From NCBI GenBank assembly GCA_013398015.1, contig VZRR01012433.1, positions 62,001 to 126,000 on the forward strand: a stretch of DNA of 64,000 bases, written 5' to 3'. The position numbers were made by a program, and so were the translations under genes. Every line of letters begins with the position of its first letter. Within the stretch, counting starts at the first letter, position 1. Below, in pieces: positions 12,561 to 25,000 of this stretch. Below the pieces are notes generated by a model. It made no database searches. It had not been told where the DNA came from and saw nothing but the letters and a program-made list of their open reading frames with translations. Source of the DNA: Oreocharis arfaki (lineage: Eukaryota; Chordata; Aves; Passeriformes; Paramythiidae).

Positions 12561-15095
12561 GAGCCATCTCAGAAAAGATGACAGCACATGGCTTTAGAAA
12601 GCAGAATAGCTGCAAGCCACTAAGTACATCTAATGAGGGGGTGTTGGTGAAATAATTGGAGCTGATGATTAGTAGAAATGTTTGGATTTTCTTTGTTTAC
12701 AAGCACTTCATTATAGGCTTGACCTGCCTACCTTAAATTAATTTTGTTTCCAGCCACATGGCTACTTGTTTCCTTCCACATTCTCCCAAGCGTTTTATTT
12801 TTAAGCAGATTCTTCTCTGGACTGTATTCATGCCAAGTTTTGTCTTATGTTCTTTATCAGTACAACAATATGAAATATTTAATAAGAAGTTATCACTGTG
12901 GCCAATATAAAAGATTAAATAGCTTTTTTCGGCCCCGGTTCCTAAAGGAGGAAACCTGGTAGGCAGAAAGAATCAGAAGAAACAGCATCAAATATACAGA
13001 TGTAGAGACAGATCAAAACACGAGAAGCTCTGCTTCATGCTCAACAGCTTCCCCCTTTGTCATGCCAAAGGCAGGGAGGAAGGAACAGAGCTGCATTTGA
13101 ATCTAAATTTGCTGTTTGAAACTAAATCGGCCCTCCCCTGCAGAAGATAGGGAACCACAGAAGCACTTTTGCACAGAAGCACTGCAAACGCATTGTCACC
13201 TTGTTGGCACCTCTGTGCTTGTATCCTGGCTCCTTCGTTACCCTCAGCTTTTATTTCTGCCTGGGAAATCAGCTGGCTTTTACCCCACACTCCTCTGGGA
13301 CCCCTTATAAGGTCTCATTTAGATGTCCTAATTTATTTTTTTTTTCTCCTGTTATGCTAAAACTTCCTCCTCCAAAAGGCGCTGTCAATGTGTGTATGGC
13401 AGCTTCCCGGCATGTCTGGTAGAGGCCTCTTGGGGGATTGATGGGCAGGAGATGGCTCAGGCAGCTTTGCACAGGCAAAATAATGGTATGTCTAGACAGG
13501 AGAAGTGCTGAAGCAACATTCCCAGCAACAGTGGTGATGCCAGATAGCGGAGCATGCCCAGCCCTGCTGGGTATCAAAGGCCCTTTCTGGGAGTCGCTCA
13601 CTCTGGCACCGACACCTGCCTTTCCCAGTGGTTTGTTTTGGCCAGGAGGGAGCCTCTGTGTTGGCTGCCCCACTGAAGGAAGCTCCTTATTCCCAACAGA
13701 GCTTGGTGTGCTCTGGCAACAGTGCATGTTTCCAGCATGTGAAGGTTAGGAAGGGAGTGGCTGGTAAGAAATTACGCAATGGTTTCAGTACCGTGTAGCT
13801 ATAATAAGGTTTTAATTCTTGTAATATAACGTACATGACGGACAGAGGTGGCCTAATAGAGGACTGATAATGCCTGCAGTGTGATAAGGTATATGCTGGG
13901 GGTTTTCTTCCTATTTTGCTTTCCATATGACTCATAGAAAGGCTGTAAAAACTGTATTTAAATTTTCACACACTTCACTGTATGGCTTTTACTGTCAGTA
14001 CCCTTTGATCATCCATGTAACTCTTACATTCTTGTTAGCATCCTTGATGTTTTCCTTTGTATACTAACAAACAAAAGCTGAATTCTACTGATTGCATCAT
14101 TATGTTTCAAAAAGCATTGAGCAAGTAAATGCTATAAAGCCATGATAATTTAAAATTGCTGTTGTGCAAGCTGGCTTTGTATGTGCATTACACTAACATG
14201 CATTTATTTTATATAGGTCAGCTGTGTCGTTGTTCAAGTGCATCCATGCCAGATAGCTGAGGCATCTCCCAGTACATAGAGTGCCCTGTATATAAAATGT
14301 GTAAGGAGCATGTAGAGACCCTAAATATTCAATGTTAGACATGCAAGTTTAACCCCCATCTTCTGTAAGCCAAGCCAGCCAGTATTGAAAAAAAGCACCC
14401 ATGCCTTTGGGCATGAAAGGTTTCCTTTTTTGTAGTCTGCAGCAGTAGTAGTAAATTCTAAAGGAAAATGTAAAGTGAGTGGGAGCACCCCACTGATGAG
14501 CTCTGCAAGTAATTAAACATACCTGCAGTAACACATAGCTGGTACCAACAGTGTGGAGGGTACATTTGCAAAGCAATGCCATGACAAAGGAGTTGCCTCT
14601 TAAGGAGGCAGGTAGTTCATGGTCTGGAAATGCAGTAAACAAGCAGCTTTCTGCATTTGACAGTGGCTAAAAGCAGATTGTTAAAGCCAGAGGCAGCCCA
14701 AAGACACATACCTATGCTAGCTCCCTCCCCTGTTCTGTTCAGTAGGGAGGCACACAGCTTTCACCTGGTTTTGAGAGATAGGAGATCCCTTTTTGGCAAT
14801 TCCAGGCTTGAGCAGGCAATGCTGCAGTTGTCAGCTTGAAATGCCAATTGGGGAGCAGCTGTGCTACCAAGGACCGATGAGAAGCAAAAGCATTTGTAAA
14901 TGGGGAGAATGAAAGTTGCTGATTTTCTTTCTGATTTTATCTCTTTCTATTGTCGTGTGTAGTGACATCTTTCTTTCTGTCACCCCATCTGCATATAGAG
15001 ATGGAGCAGGAGAAAATGAAAGTCAGGCACTCACTGCTCAAAGGCTTAAAATGCAAAGGTTAGGGAGGAAGCATTGCTGCTGACATGGCTTTCTG
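12561..15095. other. Unique non-coding sequence, no gene seen
   Basis: Frames overlap on both strands around 13060-13750, where composition is more G/C-rich, but none shows domain-like sequence. The segment 14100-14240 is AT-rich with TAAT cores and could be regulatory, without firm support. No recognisable interspersed repeat. Confidence 0.55.
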
Positions 15096-15140
15096 TAATG
15101 AGAAACTGAGGCCAGAGTAAGAGAACAGAGGTCACACCTA
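15096..15140 (+). repeat. Possible MIR/CORE-SINE core relic
   Basis: The run AATGAGAAACTGAGGCC, followed by a purine-rich stretch and GAGGTCACACC, follows the order of the conserved core of ancient tRNA-derived MIR/CORE-SINEs (GAAACTGAGG, then GGTCACAC). Only about 45 bp is recognisable and both ends are lost. Chance similarity remains possible at this length. Confidence 0.3.
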
Positions 15141-17298
15141 AACGCTTGTGTGTGGTAGTGCTGGTGAAGCACTCAGTGCAGGGAACACGAAATGGAACAA
15201 GAGGGTCATGCTGCCACAGGACCCCCGGCTAAGACAGCCAGTCAGTGCCCGGCCAGGCTGTTTCACTCCCATGAGGAATCAGGGTGCATCACAGGTCTGG
15301 AAGCTGCTGGGATGTTGTTCGGTGTGGATCTGGTCTGGGCAGTAACGTGCCATGGTCACACGCTGCCTGGTTTCGGAGGCCATCTGCCTCCTTGAGTACC
15401 AGCCCTTGGGGGTGATTACTCTCTGTCTAGCTGCATCGGCTGTTTTTTCCTATGAAGAATCCATGGGAAGAGAAGTAAGGAATAGAGACTGGTTTGTCTG
15501 TTTCAAAGAGATTAATTTCTGTTTTGCATTAAAATTTTCATGGTTTTGAAAAAAACAAACCTCATTCCCCTTCCCCTTTTCAAACCACCACCAGATTCCA
15601 CCGCTTTAGAGGAAGTTTGCATTTTTAAAAATTCAGTACTTTGAAATTAACTTTATATTCAAATAACTCCTTCCTCAGTAAGGAACTCCTGAATTTTTGA
15701 AAACTAAAGAGAACTCAAGGGTGTTGGCAAGTGCAGGTCTTCGAAACAGTCCCAATGTGCAGATTTGGAAGTATTTATGAGTTGTTTTGATAATCCTTCT
15801 GCTGAGCTACTTTATAACTTCAGGGTCCAAAATACTTCCCTGACTCTGGCCCAAAAATGAAATTTAGACACTTAAATAATAAATCTTCAGCAGAAAAAAT
15901 TCAGACTGGTAATGTATAAGCCCTTTTGAGAGTATGACTCCATGTCTTTGGCAGCAAGTCCATAGAACCCATATGTCAGACAACAAAGATTTTGCTAACA
16001 AGAACATCCCCTCAGCTTTGAGAATTAAACTGCTGTGACACCCTACAAGTCATGTGCTCCTTGCAGCAGCCTATCATCAAAGTTCAACATCTTATTCAGG
16101 TCCCACACGGGTAGAACAGCTGCCTACACAAACCAGAAGCAGCTCAGGCACCCTTCCAGAAAGAGCAAAGCATGACAAACTTCGTCTGTGTCATATCTCA
16201 TGGACCAAAATCAAGGAAAAGTTTTTAAATGGTACGCAGAAACCAGCAAAAATACTTAGCGTAGCGAAGTTAGATGACCTACCTAATTACATAGTAATCA
16301 GGTAATGCCTTTGAATGTACACAGGGGAGGGGAGCTGAATACAGATCCCGACTTGGATTCTTCAACGGGAGAGTGTGGTTGGTTGGCTGGTTTTTGCAGG
16401 AGAAGGGGAAACCACAGTCAGACAATTGCAAACATGTCAAGTCATAACTCTGTGTGTGCACTGCACTAGGGCTGTATCTAGAAATAGTTTAGATGTTCAT
16501 TTTGCCTAGACCTGGATGTCTGCCGTCACAGGGCTGGCAGACAGGAGGACAACCTGCAGGAGACAAATGTTTTTCTGCCCAATGTCTGGCTGGGTACAGG
16601 ACAGGGGAGACATTTCTACCCTCTGTCTGCAGCCTGCCTAAAGGCGAGTGGGAACACCTCACTGCATCACAGACTACAGCACTTACACGGAGTGTTATGG
16701 TAACGCCCTTTTACCTGTGCATCCCTGTCTACTTTCTTATGTGGCACAAGATCGATGCATCCTATTCAGCTTCCTACTCTAGTAGTCCAGGAGCTTCTTT
16801 TACTTTCATATATATACCTTAGGGGTGAGAAGAAAAAACAAACAAAAAAAGGCATTGATGGTCTTGTATATCTTCTGTATTTCATCTGTATCTGTAATAT
16901 GTGCTTGGCCTGGGGGCCTCTTCTTTTTCCAAACTTGGTGCTGAGCAGATGCCATACATATATGTAACATAAAGAACATAGTTACTGATGGAGGTATGAG
17001 TTGGTTATTGAGCATTGATATTTACAGTGGATTCTTTTCCCCACAGTACGGACTGCTCCCATTAGAAAGCCCCTGGGACAGTTTGCTCCACAGAGCAGTC
17101 ATGGAAAAGCCTTAAAGAGAGTGTTTCAAAGTCTTATCTGTCCATCAGTCATATTATTAACTCCTTTTCTGTGTCATGGATTTTACTGATCAAAACCACT
17201 GGTAATACTTTATTTCAAGAAGCTTTGTAGGCTTCACATCCCCTCATCTCCTGTCATTTGCTTGTTCCTGGTGCACAGTATAAGATTTTTAACAATAA
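15141..17298. other. Unique non-coding sequence, no gene seen
   Basis: No repeat family or exon is recognisable. A short run of overlapping frames at 15148-15549 lies in a slightly G/C-richer stretch. The region abuts the 3' end of the CR1 copy at 17299. Confidence 0.55.
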
Positions 17299-17950
17299 TA
17301 GAATCATAAACTATTTTGTGTTCTAAAAGACCTTTAAAGATCATCTAGTCCACCCTCCCTGCAATAAGCAAGGACATCTTCCAATAGATCAGGTTGCTCA
17401 GAGCCTCATTCAACCTGACCGTGAGTATTTCCAGGATGGGACACCTACTGCCTCTCTAGGCAACCTGTGCTGGTATTCCACTACCCTTACTGTAAAAATA
17501 TCTAGTCTGAATCTTTCTAAAGTATTGAAAGGCCACAATAAGTTCTTGGAGCCTTTTCTTCTCCAGGCTGAGTAACGCCACCTCTCTCCGCTGCTCTTCA
17601 CAAGAGAGGTGTTCCAGCCCTTTGATCATTTCTGTGGCCTCCTCTAGACTTGCTTGTCACCAGAGCACAGAAGAGAGGCAGAATCACCTCCCTTGACCTG
17701 ATGGCCATACTTCTTTTGGTGCAACCCAGGGCACATGTGGCTTCTTGGCACATTTGGCTTTTTGGGTTGCAAGTATGCATAGTCACCTCATGTCCAGCCT
17801 CTCAGCCACCACTGATGCACCTCTTGCTAAGTTCAGCTCCAGCCATGCCTTGCCCTTCCTGACCCAATCCCTACACAATCAGGCAGTGTCCCTGTATACT
17901 TCCCAGGATACCTGTCCCTGCTTCCACTGCCTATGCATTTAGTTCTTGCC
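17299..17950 (-). mobile_element. CR1 LINE, 5'-truncated 3' fragment (minus strand)
   Basis: Chicken Repeat 1 is the dominant avian non-LTR retrotransposon and inserts mostly as 5'-truncated copies. The 3' end lies at the left: an AGAATCATA terminal-repeat remnant, then AAAGACCTTTAAAGATCATCTAGTCC, broken here as AAAGACCTTTAAAGATCATC plus TAGTCC. Further hallmarks of the reverse-complemented 3' region follow: AGGCAACCTGTGC near 17460, TTCTTCTCCAGGCTGA near 17560, a GGCCTCCTCTAGAC motif near 17640 and a GATGGCCATAC segment near 17700. Similarity fades after about 17850, so the right edge is approximate. No intact reverse-transcriptase frame survives, so the copy is dead. Divergence from the familiar CR1 consensus appears moderate. 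Confidence 0.88.
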
Positions 17951-18529
17951 CTTCAGTTTGACTAGCAGGTTTCAACTAATCCATTCTGGTCTCTTGCCAT
18001 CCTTTCTTGATTTCTTACACCTGGGCATCACTAACTCTTGCACTCTGTGGAGCTCCCTGAGGCCACCCTGGCCAAGGGGACAGGCTTGTGCAGGGTGACT
18101 GCCAGGATGCTGCCTGATCCTGCCCATCTCTTGCCACCTTCATGAGGTGGGGGGAGTTCAGTTCCTGCTCTCTGCAGCACCGGGGGGGCTCTTGACATGG
18201 TTGTAAATAAATTGTTGTGATCACTTGATTATAAGTATCGTAGTTTAATATTGAGTATGTGTTGAATAATCAACTTACAAGTATACAAATAATAATGAAT
18301 TACTAGTTTACAAATATTGCCTGATTATTAAACACTTAATAATTAGCTAATAAACAGAGAAAGTATTATCGAAGTGTAACATGTGAAACTGAAGATGCTG
18401 TTCGACAGTTTTCTCACTGAAAAGTGCCTTCCTTCCCAGGGAGGGAAGAACCAGTTCAGTCCTGTGTTCATCTGCAGAGAGCGAGGACATCTAGCCAGTG
18501 GTGCTGCCTCACAAATCGCTGAGCAGGAG
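17951..18529. other. Non-coding spacer with AT-rich segment
   Basis: 18195-18380 is strongly A/T-rich, with repeated AATAAT and TTAATA words. The flanks have ordinary composition. It separates the CR1 copy from the LTR-like element. No coding or RNA gene is seen. Confidence 0.5.
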
Positions 18530-19497
18530 TGCCGTGGTTTGATATTGTTGCTGGGACACATTGTTCCCGCCCTTGAAAGGAGATGGGGAGACACTTGCCC
18601 AGGGTTCACAGAATCCATGAAGAAGCCAGGCTGCCCATGCTGAGGATGGTGCTGCTGCCCGCTCTGCTCCTGGCTGGGGACAGCCCTGCCCATCCTTAAG
18701 CTAAATTACAGCTTCTGCTTATTGGGACAGTGGGGGCTTTAACAAGATCGTGAGTCAGTCACTGTCCTAAGAATGTGAACTGCCACAGTTGTGCATTGTC
18801 TAAATATGGACCAATGAGTTAATGACTGCTCCAGCTGTCGTGCACACCTTGAATAATGAGTTGGGCCCGTGAACACAGTGTGAAAAGACCAGGCTCAATG
18901 GGGCTCTGAGCAATCTGGTCTAGTGGAAGGTGTCCCTGCCCACAGCAGTGGGGGTTAGAATTAGAACAGGAGGCTGCTGGCAGGGATGGATCATCAGGGC
19001 GACCCCCCAGCACAGCAGAGTGGTAGGAGCAGCGGCACAGGCTGAGCTGAGCCCAGCGGAGCAGCAGCGTGACCCAGCTTGGATGGTGCAGCTTCCAGAG
19101 GGTTTGTTATTGTTTTTCATTGTTTTTGGCAAGGGGCGGGAAACGTTAGCCACAGAAGCTCCCTCACCCTCTCGCCTTTGTTCCCAATGGCCATGGGACG
19201 TGCTGCACAGGAATGGTCACCAACTGATCTATGTCTGGAGAAGCCACATGGACACAACCTATGACAAGCATCCACGACCTTGGTTTTGTTCCCAGTGGTG
19301 AACATCTTTTGTAAGTAAAACACACTCTCTTTTTTGGAGACTCTTGTTATTAATAGTGTGGTTGTTACTGTGCATTTCTTATTCTGTTGCTTTGTGCTTT
19401 CAGTAAATTGTTATCTCACCCCAAAAGCTTTGCTTTTGTCCCTCCCTTACTGAAAGGTGCGGAGTGAGAGAAGTGGCTAATTTGGAGTTTAATTTCC
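18530..19497 (+). mobile_element. ERVL-type solo LTR, decayed, plus strand
   Basis: The right third matches the arrangement I know from avian ERVL long terminal repeats. A T-rich segment is followed by CAGTAAATTGTTATCTCACCCC (polyadenylation/R region, 19403-19424, given as CAGTAAATTG then TTATCTCACCCC), a C/T-rich U5 and a GGAGTGAGAGAAGTGGCT stretch before the end near 19497. The left edge is proposed at TGCCGTGGTTTGA (18530), the expected TG start with a GTGGTTT terminal motif, but it is less certain. A CR1 tail (18880-18968) lies inside. No gag, pol or env adjoins it, so it is read as a solo LTR. No clean target-site duplication was found. Confidence 0.45.
18880..18968 (+). mobile_element. 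CR1 LINE 3' tail fragment (plus strand)
   Basis: The string AATCTGGTCTAGTGGAAGGT, followed by GTCCCTGCCC, a G-run and TTAGAATTAG, is the well-known avian CR1 3'-region segment, preceded by AGGCTCAATGGGGCTCTGAG. About 90 bp survives and the terminal octamer repeat is missing. It sits within the span proposed for the ERVL LTR. Either it inserted into the LTR, or the LTR begins only after this fragment. Confidence 0.75.
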
Positions 19498-20800
19498 TGA
19501 TGGTATTACCACAGTGAGCAGAAGCTGAAGGACCCAGGAGTAACCTCAGTAGCTTGATAGTGAATTTCAGCTAGAGAAACATTTTTCATTATTTCCAGCA
19601 ATTCTCTCATTCTGCTGGGCAATAAGGACCAATTTGGTTTCCGGTATTCACGGTCAGGGAGCATTAGCGCAGGAAGCAGCGTGAGCCATTTTTTGCAACG
19701 AACACGTACGGACACACAGGTTCAGAAATCGCTTTCAGCATTTGCTCACCCAGCAGGGTGCTGTGCCACTTGGACCTGGTGGACATGGGGCTTTTCAGCC
19801 ACACGACCCTACTCTTATGTAGCTGTTCATGCTTAGTACGGAGCTATTTTCTAAGAGGCCTGCTTTTCTTAGCCATTTTCTTGAAATAATGGTGGGTTGG
19901 GATTTTTCTGCCTTTCTTTAGCACACACAGCTGCAGCATTTAGTGTTTGTATGGGCTATGTAGGCTGCAGTCATGCCATGAAGTCCCACTCTAGACCCAG
20001 ACCCTGAGCATCCACTAATCCTCTTACCAAAGTTAATATCCCCTGTGCTTCCATGATAAGCAAGAGTGAATAGAAATTCTCAGTCTGCTTTATATCTTGA
20101 AGTTCAGGAGACAAATTAACATACATGTATAATGAGCTATACTTATATAATAACAACATTGTTTTTAACTAGAAAAGTGTTCGTGCCATTTTCCTCCTAT
20201 AATGGTATCTCCATTTAGCTCCGCTTTTAAAACTTTCCATGGAGGCAGACATCCTTTGATGCTAATTCGTGAAAGCTCAGTGAATTCCCGTCACTCCTAA
20301 TCCCTCAGCCTCTCATTCTTTATAAAATGTCTTAATGCCTTCAACAAGGCCCATTAGCACTGGAAACATGGGTTTCCTTGGCCCCCAGCTGTATTAAAAG
20401 GAAGGAAAAGTGAGGGCCTGTTTATAGGATAATCTTGTCCGCCATCTAATCCTCTTTCATTTGGGTTTATTTCCTGTTGGGTTTTTTTTACCTCTTAAAT
20501 AATTGCATTCTGGCACCAGCCATTCAGAGCACATTTTTCTGACTCAGCCTGACACCTGTAATGCCACCCCCTGGCACGGCTCAGGCTTTCTGATCAGTAC
20601 CCATCACTACTGCTGGTCCTCATGCAGGCAGGTAGAAGCAGCACCTCACTGTTATGGGAGGGAAAGCTGCTCATCTGCCAAGCTGGGTTATGTTCAACAC
20701 AAATGCAGCCCCTCCTGCCATTTCTTCCTTGTACTTTCTCTTTGGTTTAGGCTTGTACAGGGGACTTTTAATTGCTAAGTATTACATGAAGTTTAAAGCA
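19498..20800. other. Non-coding; possible conserved element at 20200-20420
   Basis: No gene or repeat family is recognised. The part 20200-20420 is complex, non-repetitive sequence with GCTAATTCG, CCTAATCCC and CCCATTAGC motifs (TAAT cores, a bicoid-class TAATCC), giving it the look of a conserved regulatory element. Conservation is not testable here. Confidence 0.35.
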
Positions 20801-20801
20801 T

Positions 20802-20837
20802 GAATAAAATGATGCAGTAGGAATAAAATGATGCAGT
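20802..20837. repeat. 19-bp tandem duplication, two copies
   Basis: GAATAAAATGATGCAGTAG (20802-20820) is followed directly by GAATAAAATGATGCAGT (20821-20837). The copies are identical over 17 bp, indicating a recent slippage or duplication event. Confidence 0.95.
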
Positions 20838-21330
20838 GTTAATATTTTTCAGTTGAACAAGGGAAAATTCAGCTATGATCCCAAGTTTGATGCTGCCATT
20901 TGAAAACAAGAGGTTTCAAATGAACTTTAAAAGTCAGAGCTGGCATGTAAAAATCAGCCTTCCCTTCCAGATATAAAGCAAGCAGAACCAAGCCAGACTA
21001 TCAGACTTTGTGTACTCAGTATACAGTTTTTATTCTGTAAAACATCATTATGCCCGTCAAGATAGGAATTCATAAGTGCTTACGGGTGCATTTGTGGACC
21101 TTCTTAAATGTCTAGTCTGGTGCTGATTAATCAGCACTGATTGCTCTTACTTTTAAGAAAAAAACCCCAACAACCTCTCTCCTCTGCCGAGAGTTGTGAC
21201 AACTCATTGATTTCAAGGGCAGAATGGACAATTGACTTGCTTATCCTATTCCATTAATCATGGACCCTTGTATTTTTCTAATTTGCTATTCTCCTCATGG
21301 TTTTGTCAAGTAGTTAATCATCCTTAGTTT

Positions 21331-21398
21331 AAAAAAACAACCAAAAGCAACAAAACAAACAAACAACAAACAAACCCACAATCACAAACAAACAAAAT
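21331..21398. repeat. Degenerate (CAAA)n simple repeat
   Basis: An A/C-only-rich tract of AACA and CAAA units, including ACAAACAAACAACAAACAAA at 21354-21373. It lies immediately left of the possible retroviral relic and could derive from an old A-rich tail, but no element boundary is visible. Confidence 0.85.
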
Positions 21399-21425
21399 AT
21401 AAATAGATACTTGTATAATAAATAC

Positions 21426-21554
21426 TGTAGTACTATATAATAGATATGATCTGGCATTGGCATCCAGATGTTTTTTCCAATTACACCTTTTTTTTACTGG
21501 TATCCAGTCCTCCTGGTGGAGATTCTTATGAGCCCATTCCCATTCTGGGTCAGA
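21426..21554 (-). pseudogene. Possible decayed retroviral integrase C-terminal relic
   Basis: A 95-codon minus-strand frame begins with ATG at 21611. Its residues 20-62 resemble the C-terminal end of gammaretrovirus-type integrase, where a DW-V-K segment is followed by basic residues, an acidic residue and a GPY/F-like motif. Seen here: DW at residues 35-36, VKK at 39-41, KKHLD at 46-50 and SYLLYSTT at 55-62. The match is short, has at least one apparent deletion, and lacks catalytic-core sequence or LTRs. If real, it is a non-functional ancient fragment. Chance resemblance is a serious alternative. Confidence 0.22.
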
Positions 21555-21611
21555 AGAGTGTACAGCAGCCATTGTACCATGACAGTCATTATACAACTGG
21601 GATAATGTCAT

Positions 21612-24600
21612 TTTGATTGCATTTGCCCTTTGTTAGAAAACTTTTTGCTTTAGCACAGGATGGTTAGATACAGGTCCTCTGTGCTGCAAAACAGAATTGG
21701 GTGCCTCCACAGTGGATTATCCAGCTCTAGAGTCAAATTTGCTGAGGTAGCACTCTCCCTCTGTGTTCTTCATCAAAAACCTCAGCTTCTAAAGCTGATG
21801 GAAGAAATCCTGATCCTAAGGCTGTCTTTAGGCAAAGGGGATCCAACCGGATTTTTAATCCATGCACCAAATTATCACAAAGTCTGAAGGGTGCCAGGCC
21901 TGCTGATGCAGCAGTAAAGCTCAGTTTTGGTGTTTTTGAATGGGATGCAGAGAGGTTTGCCTTGAAATTCTTCCTGAATTTCAATGGGTTTGTGTACTGA
22001 ATTTTCCGATGGTCATTTGGAATGTAACAACTTATTACAAATGAATATCCACATATCATACAAGTATTTCAGTGAGGGAATTAGCAATTGCTGTGGTTGG
22101 AGTGTTTAAACATCTGATAAATCAAGTGGGTTTCGAACTTCAAAACAGCACTTTTCTAGATTGACACTCATTAGCAAATGCACACTGCCAATGGTTAGCT
22201 CTTAATCACTATCAGTCATTAACACTACTTATTCAAACAATTAGTCTTTAGCAATCTTACTCTAAATTAGCCATGAGTGTGAATGAGGCTGATGCTGTGT
22301 AGCTAACACTGATGCAGCTCTTGGTGCTCTCAATAGCTGAAGTCCTTGAGATCAGATTCAAGAGCTCCTCCAGAAGGGAAGCTGGAAGAGAAGTTCATGA
22401 TGTTCTTCTTCCCTGTTTTGCTTTATTATCCCTTCATTTTTTTGTGCTCCTCAGCTCTCCCCAAAAAGTAAAGGGATGGGAAACTCACCGCCCAGAATTA
22501 TTTATCCTACTTTTAGGATCCAAGTCTCCCTCTTTCCCCATTGTAGTTCCATGCAATTTAGACACTTGCGCTCAGCTCTATTACAAAGTCTCACTGTGCT
22601 GATGGTTGTTACTGGTGGTGTTACTGTGGCACTAAACACTTGCACACCTTGTAGGTCAGGCCGGTTTAGTGTGCTCATGTTTGGCTTGAAGGCAAACAAA
22701 TATAATTATGTTTTTCTTTGAATAGTTGTAATTTACACTTCAAACAGGCCATGTCTTTCCTACAGGCTCTTTTGGTGGAATTTGGATGGTGAAGTTTTAG
22801 TTATTTAACATATGAGTGCACACTGGAATAGAAACTTCTCCCTCAATAACTAAGGTGGGGGAGGTTGACACCTCCAGAAGGTGGGACAATTTATCCCATT
22901 TGTGTAAAAGCACAGATTAGGGCGAGATGTGTCTTGCACTAAACTCCTTTGGAAGTCTAGAGATCCTGTTGATGTGGTGGTTTCATGTGAATACGGCTCA
23001 GCAAGACTGGGATTCTGCACTGATTTTTCCCAAGCTCATGCTGCCTGAAGGCTGAAATGAAGCTGTCACTGAAGGAGCCCACCAGGTTAGGTGGCTGCAT
23101 ATCCTCTCTCCTGAAGTATGACATGATTTAAAATCAAAGCTGATACTTTTGAAGGGCCCAGGATTTTGCCGACTCTGTGTCAGGCTGCAAACAGCTAACA
23201 TTTTCACCTTTGTCACACTAGATTTAATGTATCTGGGAAAACAGGCAATCTGATAATGTATTGCTACTATTGACTTAAAGGAAGGTGCAGGAGGCGTGCT
23301 CTCCTCACAGAGATCTCCTGGGGAACTCAATATTTGACTACAAAAGCTCTGAGTTCTTTTATCCAGGCACATTTGATTTTAGAGGTGATATGCAGAACAC
23401 CAGCCTTGCTGTACATCTTGCCCTCAGTGAGTTTCACAAGTCTGCTGTTCCATGCTTTGCTTTGCCAAGTAAGACTCTTCCCTGCCTGAAGTAAGGCATC
23501 AGTAGGTGAAGACTAAATTGCCCAAATGCCAAATTTCTCTCCTCTCCACCAAGTGTCCCATTTACAGCACTACAAAATTGCACATGTTCCTGCTGGGGCT
23601 TTGGCCAGCATCTCTTGGCTTCCTGTAGCTTCCTTGGTGTTACTGCCACTTAGGTACCAAGCGGATGACAACCCCTCTTGCCTCCGTAGCTCAGATTTCA
23701 AACGAAAGATTTAAACAATAATGGCCTGACATGAAACTTAATGACAAAAAGTATTAGTGTAAAACTGAAATGATCTGAGCCTGCAAGCACCCTCTGGGTA
23801 TTTTTTTTTAATGGAATACAATGCTGTTGTTCCCAGTCATGAAGCAGTAACAAGAGGCAAGGGCTCTGTCAGTGTGGAAGGCCTTTGTAAGTGTTTCCCT
23901 GAGAGCTGTTATCTGAGGAAAAATTCTGAGCCAGCATGAATAAATAATGTGCTGATAAGTTTGTCCAGCAATACCCACTCTACAGTGAAGAAACCTTAGG
24001 TGATCAGCTGGAAACCAGTGGTCTTTCAAGAGTGTGTTGATGCCCAGAGCAGAGTCGTAATTGTTTCTTCCGCTGCACTTCCTACTTCTACTGTAGGTAC
24101 CCAATGCTAAAACCACCAATAGTAAATGAGAATGAAACATGGCATAGACAGTGTCAAATTCTCTTTTTGATGCTAAAACCATCTGTATTTTAGTGCTGCT
24201 CCAGTGAAAAGCACCAGTGAGGACATGAGTCCAGCTAGAAGGGAGTCAGCCGTCCTGGTGCTAAGGGCAGAGCTGTGACCTGTAACACATCCTGTGGGTG
24301 TCAAAGCTGAATTTCTTTCCTGAAGTATGCTAGTGAGCTTTTAAACCGCCTTCTTCCCTTTGTGGCATGTGAGTGTTTGTAGGGAAAGTTCTGACAACCC
24401 TGATGCTAGGATCTCTGCCAGCTAAGGGGAAATACAGAAAGAAAAAGGTGTTGTGGAGTTTTTAAGAAATGTTATTAGCGTATGCGTTAGCTAGTGACAG
24501 CCTGGTTCTGTGACTGGGGGCACTCTGGCAGCCAAGAGCTGTTACTACCTCTGCTGACTGGTGATGGGGGGGTGAGCAAGCTGGGTCCCTTCTCCATGAT

Positions 24601-24889
24601 CTTGGTTCTTGAACTTTATATCCATCAAGTCATTTCAGAACTATTCCTGGGAGCCAGCAGTAACTTGCTGTGTGTTTGTGTCTTGCATAATGAGAGGCTG
24701 TAGTTGCTTGGACCTTTAGGCTCATAGCAAAGCTATTAGTAAAAGCCAAGTTCATCAGACTGCTCTGGACTTCAGCTTTGTCACTATCATTTCTGAAATA
24801 GCAGTCAAGGGATCCCATCGACTCTTTCTTCCAAATTACTTGCTAATGCAATGCAGTAGTTGAGCACATTTCCAATTAAATGCAGCTAC
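21612..24889. other. Non-coding; candidate element at 22080-22300
   Basis: No gene is recognised. 22080-22300 is rich in TTAGC, CATTAGC, CTTAATCAC, CATTAACAC and ATTAGTC words (homeodomain-type cores in complex sequence) and is the part most likely to be regulatory. The rest is ordinary unique sequence with short random frames, including both strands at 22998-23650. Confidence 0.45.
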
Positions 24890-25000
24890 TTTATAAACCA
24901 ATGTTTAAGTTGCTGGCCTAAATTAATCCTTAATTAGGTCATTTTTTCCTAATTGATTAAAAATAGGATTTCAAATTAAAACAGAGAAATTGAGTAACAT
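24890..25000. promoter_or_regulatory. Homeodomain-site cluster, candidate enhancer core
   Basis: Within about 40 bp are ATTAATCC (24922-24929, bicoid/OTX/PITX-like), TTAATTAGG (24930-24938) and TAATTGATTA (24950-24959). The last is a TAAT-NN-ATTA dimer of the kind bound by paired-class homeodomains. The flanks are AT-rich but not repetitive. Binding is inferred from motif shape only, and AT-rich DNA generates such words by chance. Confidence 0.28.
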
